64,000 nt of DNA from an uncultured Ruminococcus sp. (GTDB lineage Bacteria > Bacillota > Clostridia > Oscillospirales > Acutalibacteraceae): the NCBI GenBank assembly GCA_934476515.1, contig CAKSNZ010000008.1, positions 1 to 64,000 on the forward strand, read 5' to 3'. Made by a program: the position numbers and the translations under genes. The notes under the pieces were generated by a model. The model did no database searches, was not told the DNA's origin, and saw only the letters and a list, made by a program, of their open reading frames with translations. Numbering within the stretch: position 1 is the first letter of the stretch; every line of letters starts with the position of its first letter. Positions 25,926-35,370 of this stretch are shown one piece after another.

Positions 25926-27671
25926 ATGAATAGAGGAAATATATTTCACAGAAGTTTCGGCAATCAGTGTTATGCACTTGATGAAAACAGAATAAAAATT
26001 TCACTGACTACCGGTGATGATATTGAGAAAGTTTATATTTGTTACGGCGATCCATTTGATGCAGGTATTATGGGTGGTCAAGAAGTATGGGAAGGCACTA
26101 AGGAAGAAATTAAAACCTATATGACACTTGACCACAACAGAATTTGGAATGTCGTTGTTGAACCTAAACATAAAAGGCTGAGATACTACTTTATTGTTGA
26201 GGACAGTAAGGAAATTTTATGTTTCCTAGAGGATGGTCTTTTTTCTAAAGAAGAATTAAAAAATCTTATGCTACCTAGTTACTTTGTAATGCCTTGGCTA
26301 AACAGCAGTGATGTAAATGTTACTCCTAAATGGGTACAAGACACAGTATGGTATCAGATTTTTCCTGACAGATTTTGCAACGGCAATCCTAGCATTAACC
26401 CTGAACATTGCAAAAAGTGGCAAAAAGGCAAAGTAGGTATGGGAGACTTTTATGGTGGTGACATTTACGGTATTAAGGAGAAAATCCCTTACCTAAAGGA
26501 CCTAGGCATTACCGGTATTTACATTAACCCTATTCTAAAATCATCAACAAACCATAAGTACAACACAGATGATTATGAAGTAATTGACCCTCACTTTGGT
26601 GATGATAAAATCTTTAAGGAAACAGTTGAACTTGCCCATAAGAATGGCATTAAAGTAATGGTTGATGCTGTATTTAATCATAGTGGCAGTGACCATCCAT
26701 TCTGGAAAGATGTACAGAAAAACGGTGAAAAGTCAAAGTACAAAGACTGGTATATGGTAAACAAATTCCCTGTAACTAAATCAGGTGACACTAGAGATAA
26801 TCAGTTTTATTCCTTTGCTTTCACCAAACATATGCCTAAGCTAAATACAAACAACCCTGAAGTTATTGACTACTTTACAAAGATTTGCAAGAAGTGGATT
26901 ACCGATTGGAAAATTGACGGTATAAGATTTGATGTAGCAAATGAAGTTAGCCATACATTCCTAAAGCATCTACACAAAGAGTTAAAGGCCATTAACCCTG
27001 ACATTTATTTAATCGGTGAAATTTGGCATGATTCAATTCAATGGTTAATGGGTGATGAGTTTGACTCTATTATGAACTATCCTCTAACCTTTGGTATCAG
27101 AGAATTTTTCTTAAACAAAAATATGCCTAGTGAAAAGCTATTTCAGCATATTAACAGAAGACTTAATATGTATTATGACCAAACAAATAGGGCTATGTTT
27201 AACCTATATGACTCTCATGATACACTAAGACTTATTAATTCAGTTGACTTTAATCTTGATGTTTACTATCAGCTACTTACAATTCTATTTACAATACAAG
27301 GCAGTCCTTGTATTTACTACGGTACAGAAGTTGCCTTACATGGTGGATTTGACCCTGACTGTAGAAGATGTATGCCTTGGGATAACATTGAGAAAGGTAC
27401 ATACAAAGATATTACAAGCAAGGTTAAAGAAATTATCAGCCTAAGGAACAACCATATTGCCACAAAGTCACCTAATATGGAACAGGTTAATAACCCTAAC
27501 AGTAGAGTTGTTGAGTACATAAAGCATAGTGATAATGAGGACATTAAGGTTATATTTAACTGTAGTGACAGTCCAATTACTATAGAAGATGTTGACAACA
27601 TTCTCTTTGAAAACGGTTACAGTAATAATTCTTTAAAAGAAAATGGTACTTTGGTTTACAAAATCAAATAA
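25926..27671 (+). CDS. Cytoplasmic GH13 alpha-glucan hydrolase (neopullulanase/cyclomaltodextrinase type)
   Basis: A 581-residue glycoside hydrolase family 13 enzyme. An N-terminal CBM34-like domain (about 1-125) precedes the catalytic barrel beginning VWYQIFPDRF. The four GH13 motifs are present: DAVFNH, GIRFDVANEV with nucleophile Asp336, LIGEIW with acid Glu365, and LYDSHDT with Asp432. MPWDNIEKG near the end is typical of subfamily 20 enzymes, which act on cyclodextrins, pullulan or maltodextrins. There is no signal peptide, so it works on imported oligosaccharides. Start: the ATG at 25926 follows GGAGG; an ATG four codons earlier overlaps that site. Confidence 0.92.
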   Translation: MNRGNIFHRSFGNQCYALDENRIKISLTTGDDIEKVYICYGDPFDAGIMGGQEVWEGTKEEIKTYMTLDHNRIWNVVVEPKHKRLRYYFIVEDSKEILCFLEDGLFSKEELKNLMLPSYFVMPWLNSSDVNVTPKWVQDTVWYQIFPDRFCNGNPSINPEHCKKWQKGKVGMGDFYGGDIYGIKEKIPYLKDLGITGIYINPILKSSTNHKYNTDDYEVIDPHFGDDKIFKETVELAHKNGIKVMVDAVFNHSGSDHPFWKDVQKNGEKSKYKDWYMVNKFPVTKSGDTRDNQFYSFAFTKHMPKLNTNNPEVIDYFTKICKKWITDWKIDGIRFDVANEVSHTFLKHLHKELKAINPDIYLIGEIWHDSIQWLMGDEFDSIMNYPLTFGIREFFLNKNMPSEKLFQHINRRLNMYYDQTNRAMFNLYDSHDTLRLINSVDFNLDVYYQLLTILFTIQGSPCIYYGTEVALHGGFDPDCRRCMPWDNIEKGTYKDITSKVKEIISLRNNHIATKSPNMEQVNNPNSRVVEYIKHSDNEDIKVIFNCSDSPITIEDVDNILFENGYSNNSLKENGTLVYKIK

Positions 27672-27681
27672 CAAAAGAAAG

Positions 27682-27717
27682 AAACCTCTCACCTAACAAT
27701 AGTTAGATGGGAGGTTT
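27682..27717. terminator. Terminator between convergent GH13 and CHR transporter genes
   Basis: Imperfect 16-bp stem AAACCTCTCACCTAAC / GTTAGATGGGAGGTTT (two G:T-type mismatches) with an AATA loop, then TCTTTAT. It directly follows the GH13 stop and lies next to the stop of the transporter at 27721. Confidence 0.85.
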
Positions 27718-27720
27718 TCT

Positions 27721-29151
27721 TTATATAAAACAAAACAATAAACACGAAATTAAAATATCAATAATCACAATAATTGTGTTACTTACCTTAAATTTTTCCG
27801 ATAAAATATGATTCAAAACTACTGAACCAATCAACAAAGAAAATATAGCAGTCATAGGTATTTGGTAGGTAATTGCTGTATTCTTACTTTGTCTAAACAA
27901 AACTAAAATAACATTACCCAAAAGTCCACCAATGATAGCTCTAATATAGTTACCCAGTGTTTGGCATACTTTTGAAGTAGAAAATTCTTCGTACAATGAA
28001 TAAAACATTTGGAATACGCCACAAGAAACACCGATAGCAATACCACCACCGGCTATTGCAGACAAAGCACTGCCAAGATAACCGTTAAATTCATTTATAC
28101 CGTAATAGTAACCAACACAAGACAAGGTCTTGCCAAGTATTGAACCGGGAAGAATATTTACCACAGAAACAATATTGTTGTAGAATGTATCTTCACTAAC
28201 CATATCATCTACAAAAAGGCCATCGGCAATTACAAGATAAGCATCTCCACCACCAAAAGACATTAATACGGAAATAATGCTCCTAAATACAAACACAAAT
28301 GACTGTAAGTCCATTATTATAATAGGAGAAATAATCAATAGTAAAAATGCTACCCAACAGCCTAAGTCAGAAAGTGTTTCCTTGATTTTCAAGTTGTTTT
28401 TCTGAAAATGCTTAATCCTACTTACCGTAAAAATAAGTACCATCAAAATCATTGCCACATCAACGCAAAAAGTAATTTCTGATATATACTTATGCTCATA
28501 TCCACCATGCTCAAAAAGATAAACACCTGAAATTATAAGTGAAACAATCTGCAAGATTTTGTTATCAGTTGCTTTAATACATATAATTAAGAAAAAAGCA
28601 GTTAGCAGTATATAAACCGTTGATACTGAAATTATATAGTCAGAAGTTATATCAAATAGCTTAAGCAAGTTTTTGCCACCGGACAAAACAAACACAGCTA
28701 TCATAATTACTACTGACCTTTGAAGTCGTACTTTGTTTTTATTTTTATTTTCTACAAAAACACTTTTTACGTAATTAAGTAGCAAATAAATAATAAAAGC
28801 CGAAACACCTACAGTCAGACACTTTACAACAGGTGCAATCTTGTCTTGAAGTGTTGACAACAAGGTTACTAAAAGTAAAGAGGCTAATATTCCCGGTAAA
28901 GCCATCATAACTCCACCAAGAATCATACCCTTTTTACCATAATTTCGCTTACCTATAGAGGCAGCAATTTCAATAGGAAGTGCTCCCGGTGTAAGACTTG
29001 CTACAATAATATCTTTGTCAAAATTTTCTTTTGTATCAAGCTTGCCTTTGTCAATAAACAAATCTTCGAATATTGGTATTAAGGCACTGCCTCCACCAAA
29101 GCCCAAACAACCTATTTTTAAAATATTAAGTAAAAATGTAGAAAATTTCAT
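27721..29151 (-). CDS. CHR-family (chromate-transporter-like) membrane protein, two-domain
   Basis: A 476-residue polytopic protein with two CHR domains in tandem. Each begins with a glycine-rich motif: FLNILKIGCLGFGGGSALIP (residues 7-27) and ISVLMSFGGGDAYLV (about 290-304); SLTPGALPIEIAASIG and VVNILPGSILGKTLSCVG are the matched second motifs. CHR proteins move oxyanions such as chromate and, by proposal, sulfate; the true substrate here is unknown. The start lies one base after the sulfotransferase stop, so the gene is coupled to cysC and the sulfotransferase. That context favours a sulfur oxyanion over chromate resistance, which is inference. Confidence 0.85.
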   Translation of the reverse strand: MKFSTFLLNILKIGCLGFGGGSALIPIFEDLFIDKGKLDTKENFDKDIIVASLTPGALPIEIAASIGKRNYGKKGMILGGVMMALPGILASLLLVTLLSTLQDKIAPVVKCLTVGVSAFIIYLLLNYVKSVFVENKNKNKVRLQRSVVIMIAVFVLSGGKNLLKLFDITSDYIISVSTVYILLTAFFLIICIKATDNKILQIVSLIISGVYLFEHGGYEHKYISEITFCVDVAMILMVLIFTVSRIKHFQKNNLKIKETLSDLGCWVAFLLLIISPIIIMDLQSFVFVFRSIISVLMSFGGGDAYLVIADGLFVDDMVSEDTFYNNIVSVVNILPGSILGKTLSCVGYYYGINEFNGYLGSALSAIAGGGIAIGVSCGVFQMFYSLYEEFSTSKVCQTLGNYIRAIIGGLLGNVILVLFRQSKNTAITYQIPMTAIFSLLIGSVVLNHILSEKFKVSNTIIVIIDILISCLLFCFI

Positions 29152-29152
29152 A

Positions 29153-30379
29153 TTACTTTTTCTTAAAGATACTTATTATTTTTTTAACAAAAGATTTAAT
29201 AGGATGCTTTAGTAAATACCTTGTTTCTCTTGAGTAGGCCTTTTCTTTATTTAGTTTTGTGTTAATATCTTTAATTTTGCTATTTAGCTTTTCAAAATCT
29301 TTACTATACTGTTGTTTTAACTGTTGATTTTCTTTTTTAAGTTTTTGATTTTCCTTATAAATACCACCAACAGCCTTTGTAAAGAACAAGATTACTTCTT
29401 CATGATACTTCTTGTCGTTATAATCCCAAGCAGTAGTTTTCTTGTAATTATAATCAAACAGTGGTTCATTGTCACCGATATATTCGGCAGCTAATTCTTC
29501 ATTGCCTTTAATAAAAGGTTTCATATACTTTTCAACCTGTTCAGTTGACATCATAGCTGCTTTACTTTCAGGAAGTAGGTTATCACATTCATTAAGCAAA
29601 GCAATAAGCTTTTCGTTATCCTCAAATGAAATCGGTCTTAATCTATTGATAATTCTCTTAATTTCACCTGACTGAATAGACAAACCAACATTTGCAATTT
29701 CTTCAAGTGGTTTAAATGTATCATCAAGCTCTAAACCTAAAATATGAAGAAAATCAGCTGTTAAATCACCTTTGTAAAAATACTTTCTGTCAAATCTCTT
29801 AACAATAATATTTTCTTTAGGAACATATTTCGCAATATCCTCAATTCTTTCACGATACTGAAGCATTGGCTTAAACTGAGTGTTCATAGATTTCTTGTAA
29901 CTTGCAAATCTTCTGACACCGGCAACAACATCAGTCTTAAGCATCTGATTATATCTTGAAAGCATAAGCTGATCTTGTCTTCTTAGATAAACAATAACCT
30001 TAATCTGATAATTGTACTTTTCACTGTGTTCCTTTAGGATTTTCCACAAATCCTTTTTTCTTGTAGCAGAAATTGTCCAAATACTTTCTTCTGAAAGCAT
30101 AATAGTATTATGCTCCTGAAAAAGTTCACCAAGGTGTTCTAATTCCTCAGCAAAAACCTCATTTTCTTTTTCAATATTTCTTTCTCTGCTACCATCAAAT
30201 GTAATAGAACCAACCAGAAAATGTCCGTTTCTGGTTGGATTTACTCTTTTAAAGCAATAAGGCATTACAGGATAATGTATGCCAAGTTCATCAAGTCTTT
30301 CTCTATTCAAGCCACAAAAGTTTTGAATAGAAGTAGTACCGGTTTTTGGAGTACCAATATGTAAAATAAGTGTTTTCAT
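29153..30379 (-). CDS. PAPS-dependent sulfotransferase family protein
   Basis: A 408-residue protein. The N-terminal LILHIGTPKTGTTSIQNF is the 5'-phosphosulfate-binding loop of PAPS sulfotransferases, and VIVYLRRQDQLMLSRYNQMLK (about 133-153) matches the 3'-phosphate-binding segment with Arg and Ser. The last ~70 residues are a coiled coil followed by a basic tail (KHPIKSFVKKIISIFKKK) that may sit on the membrane, common in surface-glycan enzymes. It probably transfers sulfate to a carbohydrate. Start: the ATG at 30379 has GAGGTG 6 nt upstream. It lies 8 nt after cysC, which makes its donor PAPS, a strong functional pairing. Confidence 0.85.
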   Translation of the reverse strand: MKTLILHIGTPKTGTTSIQNFCGLNRERLDELGIHYPVMPYCFKRVNPTRNGHFLVGSITFDGSRERNIEKENEVFAEELEHLGELFQEHNTIMLSEESIWTISATRKKDLWKILKEHSEKYNYQIKVIVYLRRQDQLMLSRYNQMLKTDVVAGVRRFASYKKSMNTQFKPMLQYRERIEDIAKYVPKENIIVKRFDRKYFYKGDLTADFLHILGLELDDTFKPLEEIANVGLSIQSGEIKRIINRLRPISFEDNEKLIALLNECDNLLPESKAAMMSTEQVEKYMKPFIKGNEELAAEYIGDNEPLFDYNYKKTTAWDYNDKKYHEEVILFFTKAVGGIYKENQKLKKENQQLKQQYSKDFEKLNSKIKDINTKLNKEKAYSRETRYLLKHPIKSFVKKIISIFKKK

Positions 30380-30387
30380 ATTGCACC

Positions 30388-31014
30388 TCACAAAAGCTTT
30401 TCTAACTGTTTCATAATCTCATCTACAGATTCTTCAAGTGTATAATTTGTAGTATCTATAGTAATTGCCGGATTTTCCGGCTTTTCATAAGGACTTGAAA
30501 TTCCTGTAAATTCCTTAATAACACCATCTCTTGCCTTCTTGTAAAGGCCCTTAATGTCCCTTTTCTCACATTCTTCAAGAGGTGTACTAACAAAAACTTC
30601 AACAAAATCATCACCGATGATTTTGTTAGCATTTCTTCTGTCCTTTCTAAACGGAGAGATAAAAGCAGTAAGAACAATAAGACCTGCATCATTCATAAGT
30701 TTTGCTGTTTCTGCAATTCTTCTAATGTTCTCTACCCTATCTTCATCGCTAAAGCCTAGGTTTTTGTTAAGTCCCATTCTTACATTGTCACCATCAAGCA
30801 ACATTGTATGCTTACCCATAGCAACAAGTCTTTTTTCAACTTCGTTAGCTAAAGTTGACTTTCCGGAACCGGATAGACCTGTAAACCAAATTGTTCTAGC
30901 CTTTTGATTTAGTGACTGTTCCCTAATTGTCTTTGAAATATCTGTTTTTTGCCACACAAGGTTACTGCCCTTTGTAGCAGAAGAAACAGACTTCTGTTCT
31001 AAATTGTTATCCAT
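30388..31014 (-). CDS. cysC: Adenylylsulfate (APS) kinase
   Basis: A 208-residue kinase that phosphorylates APS to PAPS. It shows Walker A WFTGLSGSGKST (about 43-54), LLDGDNVRMGLNKNLGFSDEDRVENIRR (substrate-binding DGDN..R motif), FISPFRKDR and VFVSTPLEECEKRD(I)KGLYKKAR. No sulfurylase domain is fused and no cysD/cysN/sat gene is in the window, so APS must come from elsewhere. It is first in an operon with the sulfotransferase and the CHR transporter; a good promoter lies at 31061-31088. Because the product feeds a sulfotransferase, the module looks built for sulfation rather than assimilation. Confidence 0.95.
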   Translation of the reverse strand: MDNNLEQKSVSSATKGSNLVWQKTDISKTIREQSLNQKARTIWFTGLSGSGKSTLANEVEKRLVAMGKHTMLLDGDNVRMGLNKNLGFSDEDRVENIRRIAETAKLMNDAGLIVLTAFISPFRKDRRNANKIIGDDFVEVFVSTPLEECEKRDIKGLYKKARDGVIKEFTGISSPYEKPENPAITIDTTNYTLEESVDEIMKQLEKLL

Positions 31015-31060
31015 AAATCATTATTCCTTTAAATCCCTGTATTTTTGTCGCATACTTAAC

Positions 31061-31088
31061 ATTATAACGAAATTTATTATAAAATCAA
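31061..31088 (-). promoter_or_regulatory. Promoter of the cysC operon
   Basis: On the minus strand TTGATT (31083-31088), a 16-nt spacer and TATAAT (31061-31066), about 45 nt before the cysC start. Divergent from the two-component genes. Confidence 0.7.
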
Positions 31089-31159
31089 TTCCTTGAAATA
31101 ATATTGAAAATATTTTATAATTATTTAAGATATTACAAATTTCTACATTAGGAGATAAT

Positions 31160-31834
31160 ATGCGAATTTTAATTGTTGAGGACTCTTATAGTCTTGCTGA
31201 TACATTACAAACTGCATTAAAAAATGAAAATTACATTGTTGATGCAGTTTTTGACGGTTTAGATGGTTATGAATATGGCAGAACAGGAATATACGATATT
31301 ATTATTCTTGACCTTATGTTACCTAAATTAGACGGTTATGAGGTAATAAAAAAGCTAAAGGAAGAAAAGGTTTATACACCTATTTTGATTTTATCTGCTA
31401 AATCTGAACTTGATGACAAGGTAAAGGGATTTGAGGTTGGTGCTGATGATTACCTTACAAAGCCTTTTGAAATTAAAGAATTAATAATGAGGGTTAATGC
31501 TATTGTAAAGAGAAATTACAACTTGCTAAGTCAAAACCTTATTTGCAACAATATGTCCCTTGATATAAAAAGTTGCCAGATGATAAACACAGATACGGGA
31601 AAATCAATTAGAATTTCAGGAAAAGAACTTCAACTTCTGGAAATGCTAATGTATAACCAAAGGCAGGTACTGACAAAAGAACAAATCACAGAGAAAATCT
31701 GGGGTTATGAGTCTAACGCCGAATACAACAATGTTGAGGTTTATGTATCCTTTATTAGAAGAAAATTAAAACAGCTTAACTGTAATGTAACTATTAACTC
31801 AGTTAGAGGTGTCGGGTATTCTTTGGAGGGATAA
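31160..31834 (+). CDS. OmpR/PhoB-family response regulator
   Basis: A 224-residue two-domain regulator. The receiver domain has acidic residues at EDS (8-10), the phospho-acceptor Asp51 in IIILDLMLP, and Lys101 in YLTKPF. The C-terminal winged helix (KELQLLEMLMYNQRQVLTKEQITEKIWGYE ... VEVYVSFIRRKLKQL) binds DNA. AGGAG lies 6 nt before the ATG. The stop codon directly abuts the ATG of the histidine kinase, so they form a coupled pair. The signal and targets are not evident; no transporter is adjacent on the same strand. Confidence 0.95.
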   Translation: MRILIVEDSYSLADTLQTALKNENYIVDAVFDGLDGYEYGRTGIYDIIILDLMLPKLDGYEVIKKLKEEKVYTPILILSAKSELDDKVKGFEVGADDYLTKPFEIKELIMRVNAIVKRNYNLLSQNLICNNMSLDIKSCQMINTDTGKSIRISGKELQLLEMLMYNQRQVLTKEQITEKIWGYESNAEYNNVEVYVSFIRRKLKQLNCNVTINSVRGVGYSLEG

Positions 31835-33031
31835 ATGAAAAACAAACAACAAAAAAGAGTTTTCATAGTGCTAATGATTATCTTCACTATCACATTAGTC
31901 AGTGTACTTGTTGCCGTTAATATAATTAATGTAAATTCCAGCTTTAGACAACAAAGAAGAATGATTAGAGATGGCATTGGTTTTTATGGCATTGAGGCAT
32001 TTTGTGGTAATGAAAAGGACAAAATAAAAAGAAAAGGATATGACTATAGCACTTCTATTGTGCTGAAAAACAACAGTACAATGGTTCTTTCAAACAGTCT
32101 TAAGAATACTTCAAAAAAAGATATTCTTAGTATGACCCATAAACTTCAAAAAAGCAAAACACGTTTTGGTTCAATAGATGATTATATTTATGTTGTAAGA
32201 ATTTTAAGAAGTGGCAACACAGTTTATATTTTTGTTGACAACAAAGAGGCATTACAAAATGCAAAGTCATTTATGTTTGTATCCCTATTTATATTTTTAC
32301 TTTCACTTGTGGCCTTTACAATAATCTCCTATTACCTATCAAAATGGATGATTAAGCCATCGGAAAAAGCAATAAAAAATCAAAAGATATTTGTTGCTAA
32401 TATTAGTCACGACCTAAAAACACCTATTACAATTATTAAGGCTAATGCTGATTTAATTGAAAATGAAGTAAAAAATAAGAAAAGCATAAAGTACATTCAG
32501 CAAGAAACAGAAAAGTTAAATCACCTTGTAAATGAAATGCTGACGCTTACTAGGATTGACAACACAATAAGTAAAGAGAACTTCAAAAACTTTAACTTTG
32601 GGGATTCTTTGTTTGATGTTGTACTTCCTTTTGAAAGTGTAGCATATGAAAAGGGGATTCACTTCAACATTAATATTGACGAAAACACCACATACTTTGG
32701 TGATGAAGTTAACATTCAAAAGTTAGCAGAAATTTTAATTGATAATGCAATGAGTTACACTTCTAAAGGTGGCACTGTTGATGTTAATGCTTATGAAAAT
32801 TCTAAGTCAACTGTAATTTCTGTTACCAATACAGGTGAAGAAATCAGTAATGAAAAGAAAGAAGAAATCTTTGATAGATTTTACAGAGAAAGCAAGTCAA
32901 GAGAAAGTACAGGCAACCACTACGGTTTGGGACTTTCTATTGCAAACACTATTGTTAAAAAACATAACGGTAAAATAACTGTTGAAAGTAAAAACGGCAA
33001 AAACACATTTACAGTTACATTGCCAAAATAA
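31835..33031 (+). CDS. Membrane sensor histidine kinase
   Basis: A 398-residue sensor with two membrane helices (about 8-30 and 146-167) flanking a ~115-residue extracytoplasmic sensor domain of no recognised family. The HisKA phospho-acceptor box is VANISHDLKTPITII (about 188-202). The ATPase domain shows the N box EILIDNAMSYT, a divergent G1 box (VTNTGEE), an F box FDRFYRES and a G2 box HYGLGLSIA. GGAGGG lies within the last codons of the response regulator. Convergent with cysK across the terminator at 33046-33080. Confidence 0.94.
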   Translation: MKNKQQKRVFIVLMIIFTITLVSVLVAVNIINVNSSFRQQRRMIRDGIGFYGIEAFCGNEKDKIKRKGYDYSTSIVLKNNSTMVLSNSLKNTSKKDILSMTHKLQKSKTRFGSIDDYIYVVRILRSGNTVYIFVDNKEALQNAKSFMFVSLFIFLLSLVAFTIISYYLSKWMIKPSEKAIKNQKIFVANISHDLKTPITIIKANADLIENEVKNKKSIKYIQQETEKLNHLVNEMLTLTRIDNTISKENFKNFNFGDSLFDVVLPFESVAYEKGIHFNINIDENTTYFGDEVNIQKLAEILIDNAMSYTSKGGTVDVNAYENSKSTVISVTNTGEEISNEKKEEIFDRFYRESKSRESTGNHYGLGLSIANTIVKKHNGKITVESKNGKNTFTVTLPK

Positions 33032-33045
33032 ATTCATACATAGAA

Positions 33046-33080
33046 AAAGAACCTTGATGGAATTTCCACCAAGGTTCTTT
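33046..33080. terminator. Bidirectional terminator between the histidine kinase and cysK
   Basis: Long stem AAAGAACCTTG / CAAGGTTCTTT extended by TGG/CCA beyond a single mismatch, A/T-rich on both sides, between convergent stops at 33031 and 33095. Confidence 0.9.
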
Positions 33081-33094
33081 TATATTAATTAGGA

Positions 33095-34024
33095 TTATTC
33101 ATCATATAGATTAGTTGATAGGTATCTTTCGCCACCATCAGGGAAGATAACAACAATGTTCTTACCCTTGTTTTCAGGACGAGCAGCTAACTGCTTACCT
33201 GCCCATAGAGCTGCACCTGAAGAAATACCGATTAAGAAACCTTCCTGCTTAGCAGCCTTTCTGGCTGTTAGGATTGCTTCATCATTAGGTACTGCAATGA
33301 TTTCATCATAAATTTCTTTATCAAGAGTTTCAGGTACAAAGTTAGCACCGATACCCTGAATCTTATGAGGACCGGCCTGACCCTTTGATAGTAGTGGAGA
33401 TGTTTCAGGTTCTACTGCAATAACCTTAACATTAGGGTTCTGTTCCTTTAGATACTTACCTACACCGGAAAGTGTACCACCTGTACCAACACCGGCTACA
33501 AAGTAATCAACCTTGCCTTCTGTATCTGCCCAAATTTCAGGACCTGTTGTATCATAGTGCATCTTAGGGTTAATTGGGTTAGTAAACTGACCGGCAATAA
33601 TGCTGTTTGGAATTTCCTTAGAAAGTTCCTCAGCCTTGTCTGATGCACCCTTCATACCCTTGCTACCTTCTGTTAGTACAAGTTCTGCACCGTAAGCCTT
33701 AATAAGCATCTTTCTTTCGTTAGACATTGTTTCAGGCATTACGATAATTGTTCTGTAGCCTTTAGCAGTTGCAACGGAAGCAAGACCGATACCTGTGTTA
33801 CCACTTGTAGGTTCGATAATAACTGAACCTTTCTTTAGTCTGCCTGTCTTTTCTGCATCTTCAATAATAGCCTTAGCTACCCGATCCTTAACACTACCGG
33901 CTGGGTTAAATGATTCCAGCTTAGCTAGTAGTGTTGCCTGAATATTTTCTTCTGCTTCAATATGTGTAAGTTCCAGTAGTGGTGTGTTACCAACTAGTTC
34001 TGTAATTGATTTCTTAATTGCCAT
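33095..34024 (-). CDS. cysK: Cysteine synthase A (O-acetylserine sulfhydrylase)
   Basis: A 309-residue PLP enzyme that makes cysteine from O-acetylserine and sulfide. The PLP lysine is in [13 protein letters not shown] (Lys44 region), the substrate loop reads [12 protein letters not shown], and the phosphate-binding glycine loop [12 protein letters not shown] is intact, followed by GISSGAA. Full length and cytosolic. It follows metY by 16 nt and shares its promoter and poly-Cys leader, so both sulfhydrylases are probably controlled together by cysteine supply. Confidence 0.96.
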   Translation of the reverse strand: MAIKKSITELVGNTPLLELTHIEAEENIQATLLAKLESFNPAGSVKDRVAKAIIEDAEKTGRLKKGSVIIEPTSGNTGIGLASVATAKGYRTIIVMPETMSNERKMLIKAYGAELVLTEGSKGMKGASDKAEELSKEIPNSIIAGQFTNPINPKMHYDTTGPEIWADTEGKVDYFVAGVGTGGTLSGVGKYLKEQNPNVKVIAVEPETSPLLSKGQAGPHKIQGIGANFVPETLDKEIYDEIIAVPNDEAILTARKAAKQEGFLIGISSGAALWAGKQLAARPENKGKNIVVIFPDGGERYLSTNLYDE

Positions 34025-34040
34025 TGTTAGTTACCTCCCA

Positions 34041-35333
34041 TTACTTAATTGCTGCAAAGCCTTTTTCTAGGTCAGCGATAATATCGTCAATGTTTTCAAT
34101 ACCGATTGATAGTCTTACTGTGTTTCTATAGATACCGGCACCTGCTAGTTCTTCATCATTCATCTGAGCATGAGTTGTGCTTGCTGGGTGAATTACAAGT
34201 GACTTAGCGTCAGCTACGTTAGCTAGTAGTGAGAATAGTTCTAGGTGGTCGATAAAGTCCTTAGTCTTCTGTTCGTCACCCTTTACTTCAAATGTAAAGA
34301 TTGAACCACCACCGTTAGGGAAGTACTTCTTATATAGTTCCTGCTGAGATGGGTCATCAGAAACTGATGGATGGTGAACCTTTTCTACTAGTGGATGGTT
34401 GTTTAGGAACTGTACAACCTTTAGTGCATTTTCAACATGTCTTTCAACTCTTAGTGAAAGTGTTTCAAGACCCTGTAGGAAGATAAATGCGTGGATTGGT
34501 GAAAGTGTAGCACCTGTATCACGAAGTAGTAAAGCTCTAATCTTTGTTACGAATGCTGCAGCACCTACATCTTCTGAGAAGCTAACACCATGGTAACTTG
34601 GGTTTGGAGCAACTAATGATTCAAACTTGCCTGATGCCTTCCAATCGAATTTACCACCATCAACAATAACACCACCGATTGTTGTACCGTGACCACCGAT
34701 AAACTTAGTTGCTGAATGAACAACAACATCAGCACCGTATTCAATAGGTCTTACTAGGTAAGGTGTAGCGAATGTGTTATCAACGATTAGTGGAATGTTG
34801 TGCTTATGAGCAATCTTTGCAACTGCTTCAATATCAACAACATCGGAATTTGGATTACCAAGTGTTTCAATGAAAACAAGCTTTGTGTTGTCCTTAATTG
34901 CATTTTCGATTTCATCAAAATCAAATGGATCAACGAAAGTTGTTTCAACACCGTATTCAGGTAGTGTGTGTTCAAGTAGGTTGTATGTACCACCGTAAAT
35001 GTTCTTAGCAGCAACAACATGGTCACCGTTAGAAGTAATGTTAGCAATTGAGTAGTAAACTGCTGCTGCACCGGAAGCAACTGCAAGAGCAGCTACGCCA
35101 CCTTCAAGAGCTGCAATTCTCTTTTCGAAGATTTCCTGTGTTGGGTTAGTAAGTCTGCCGTAAATGTTACCTGCATCTGCAAGACCGAATCTTGCTGCTG
35201 CATGGTCGCAGTTCTTAAATACAAATGAAGAAGTCTGGTAGATTGGAACTGCTCTTGAATCTGTAACTGGGTCCGGAGCTTCCTGACCTACATGTAGCTG
35301 AAGTGTTTCGAATTTATAATTATTGTTTGACAT
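34041..35333 (-). CDS. metY: O-acetylhomoserine sulfhydrylase / aminocarboxypropyltransferase
   Basis: A 430-residue Cys/Met-metabolism PLP enzyme. ETLQLHVGQEAPDPVTDSRAVPIYQT opens the protein; the PLP lysine is in DVVVHSATKFIGGHGTTIGG (about residue 209); KSLVIHPASTTH closes the active site. This type condenses O-acetylhomoserine (and sometimes O-acetylserine) with sulfide, giving homocysteine or cysteine. AAAGGAG lies 7-8 nt before the ATG. A ~180-nt leader with a poly-Cys peptide (35371-35466) precedes it. It is first in a two-gene operon with cysK. Confidence 0.95.
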   Translation of the reverse strand: MSNNNYKFETLQLHVGQEAPDPVTDSRAVPIYQTSSFVFKNCDHAAARFGLADAGNIYGRLTNPTQEIFEKRIAALEGGVAALAVASGAAAVYYSIANITSNGDHVVAAKNIYGGTYNLLEHTLPEYGVETTFVDPFDFDEIENAIKDNTKLVFIETLGNPNSDVVDIEAVAKIAHKHNIPLIVDNTFATPYLVRPIEYGADVVVHSATKFIGGHGTTIGGVIVDGGKFDWKASGKFESLVAPNPSYHGVSFSEDVGAAAFVTKIRALLLRDTGATLSPIHAFIFLQGLETLSLRVERHVENALKVVQFLNNHPLVEKVHHPSVSDDPSQQELYKKYFPNGGGSIFTFEVKGDEQKTKDFIDHLELFSLLANVADAKSLVIHPASTTHAQMNDEELAGAGIYRNTVRLSIGIENIDDIIADLEKGFAAIK

Positions 35334-35370
35334 AATTGTTTCTCCTTTAAATAAAAAATATATTTTAATG

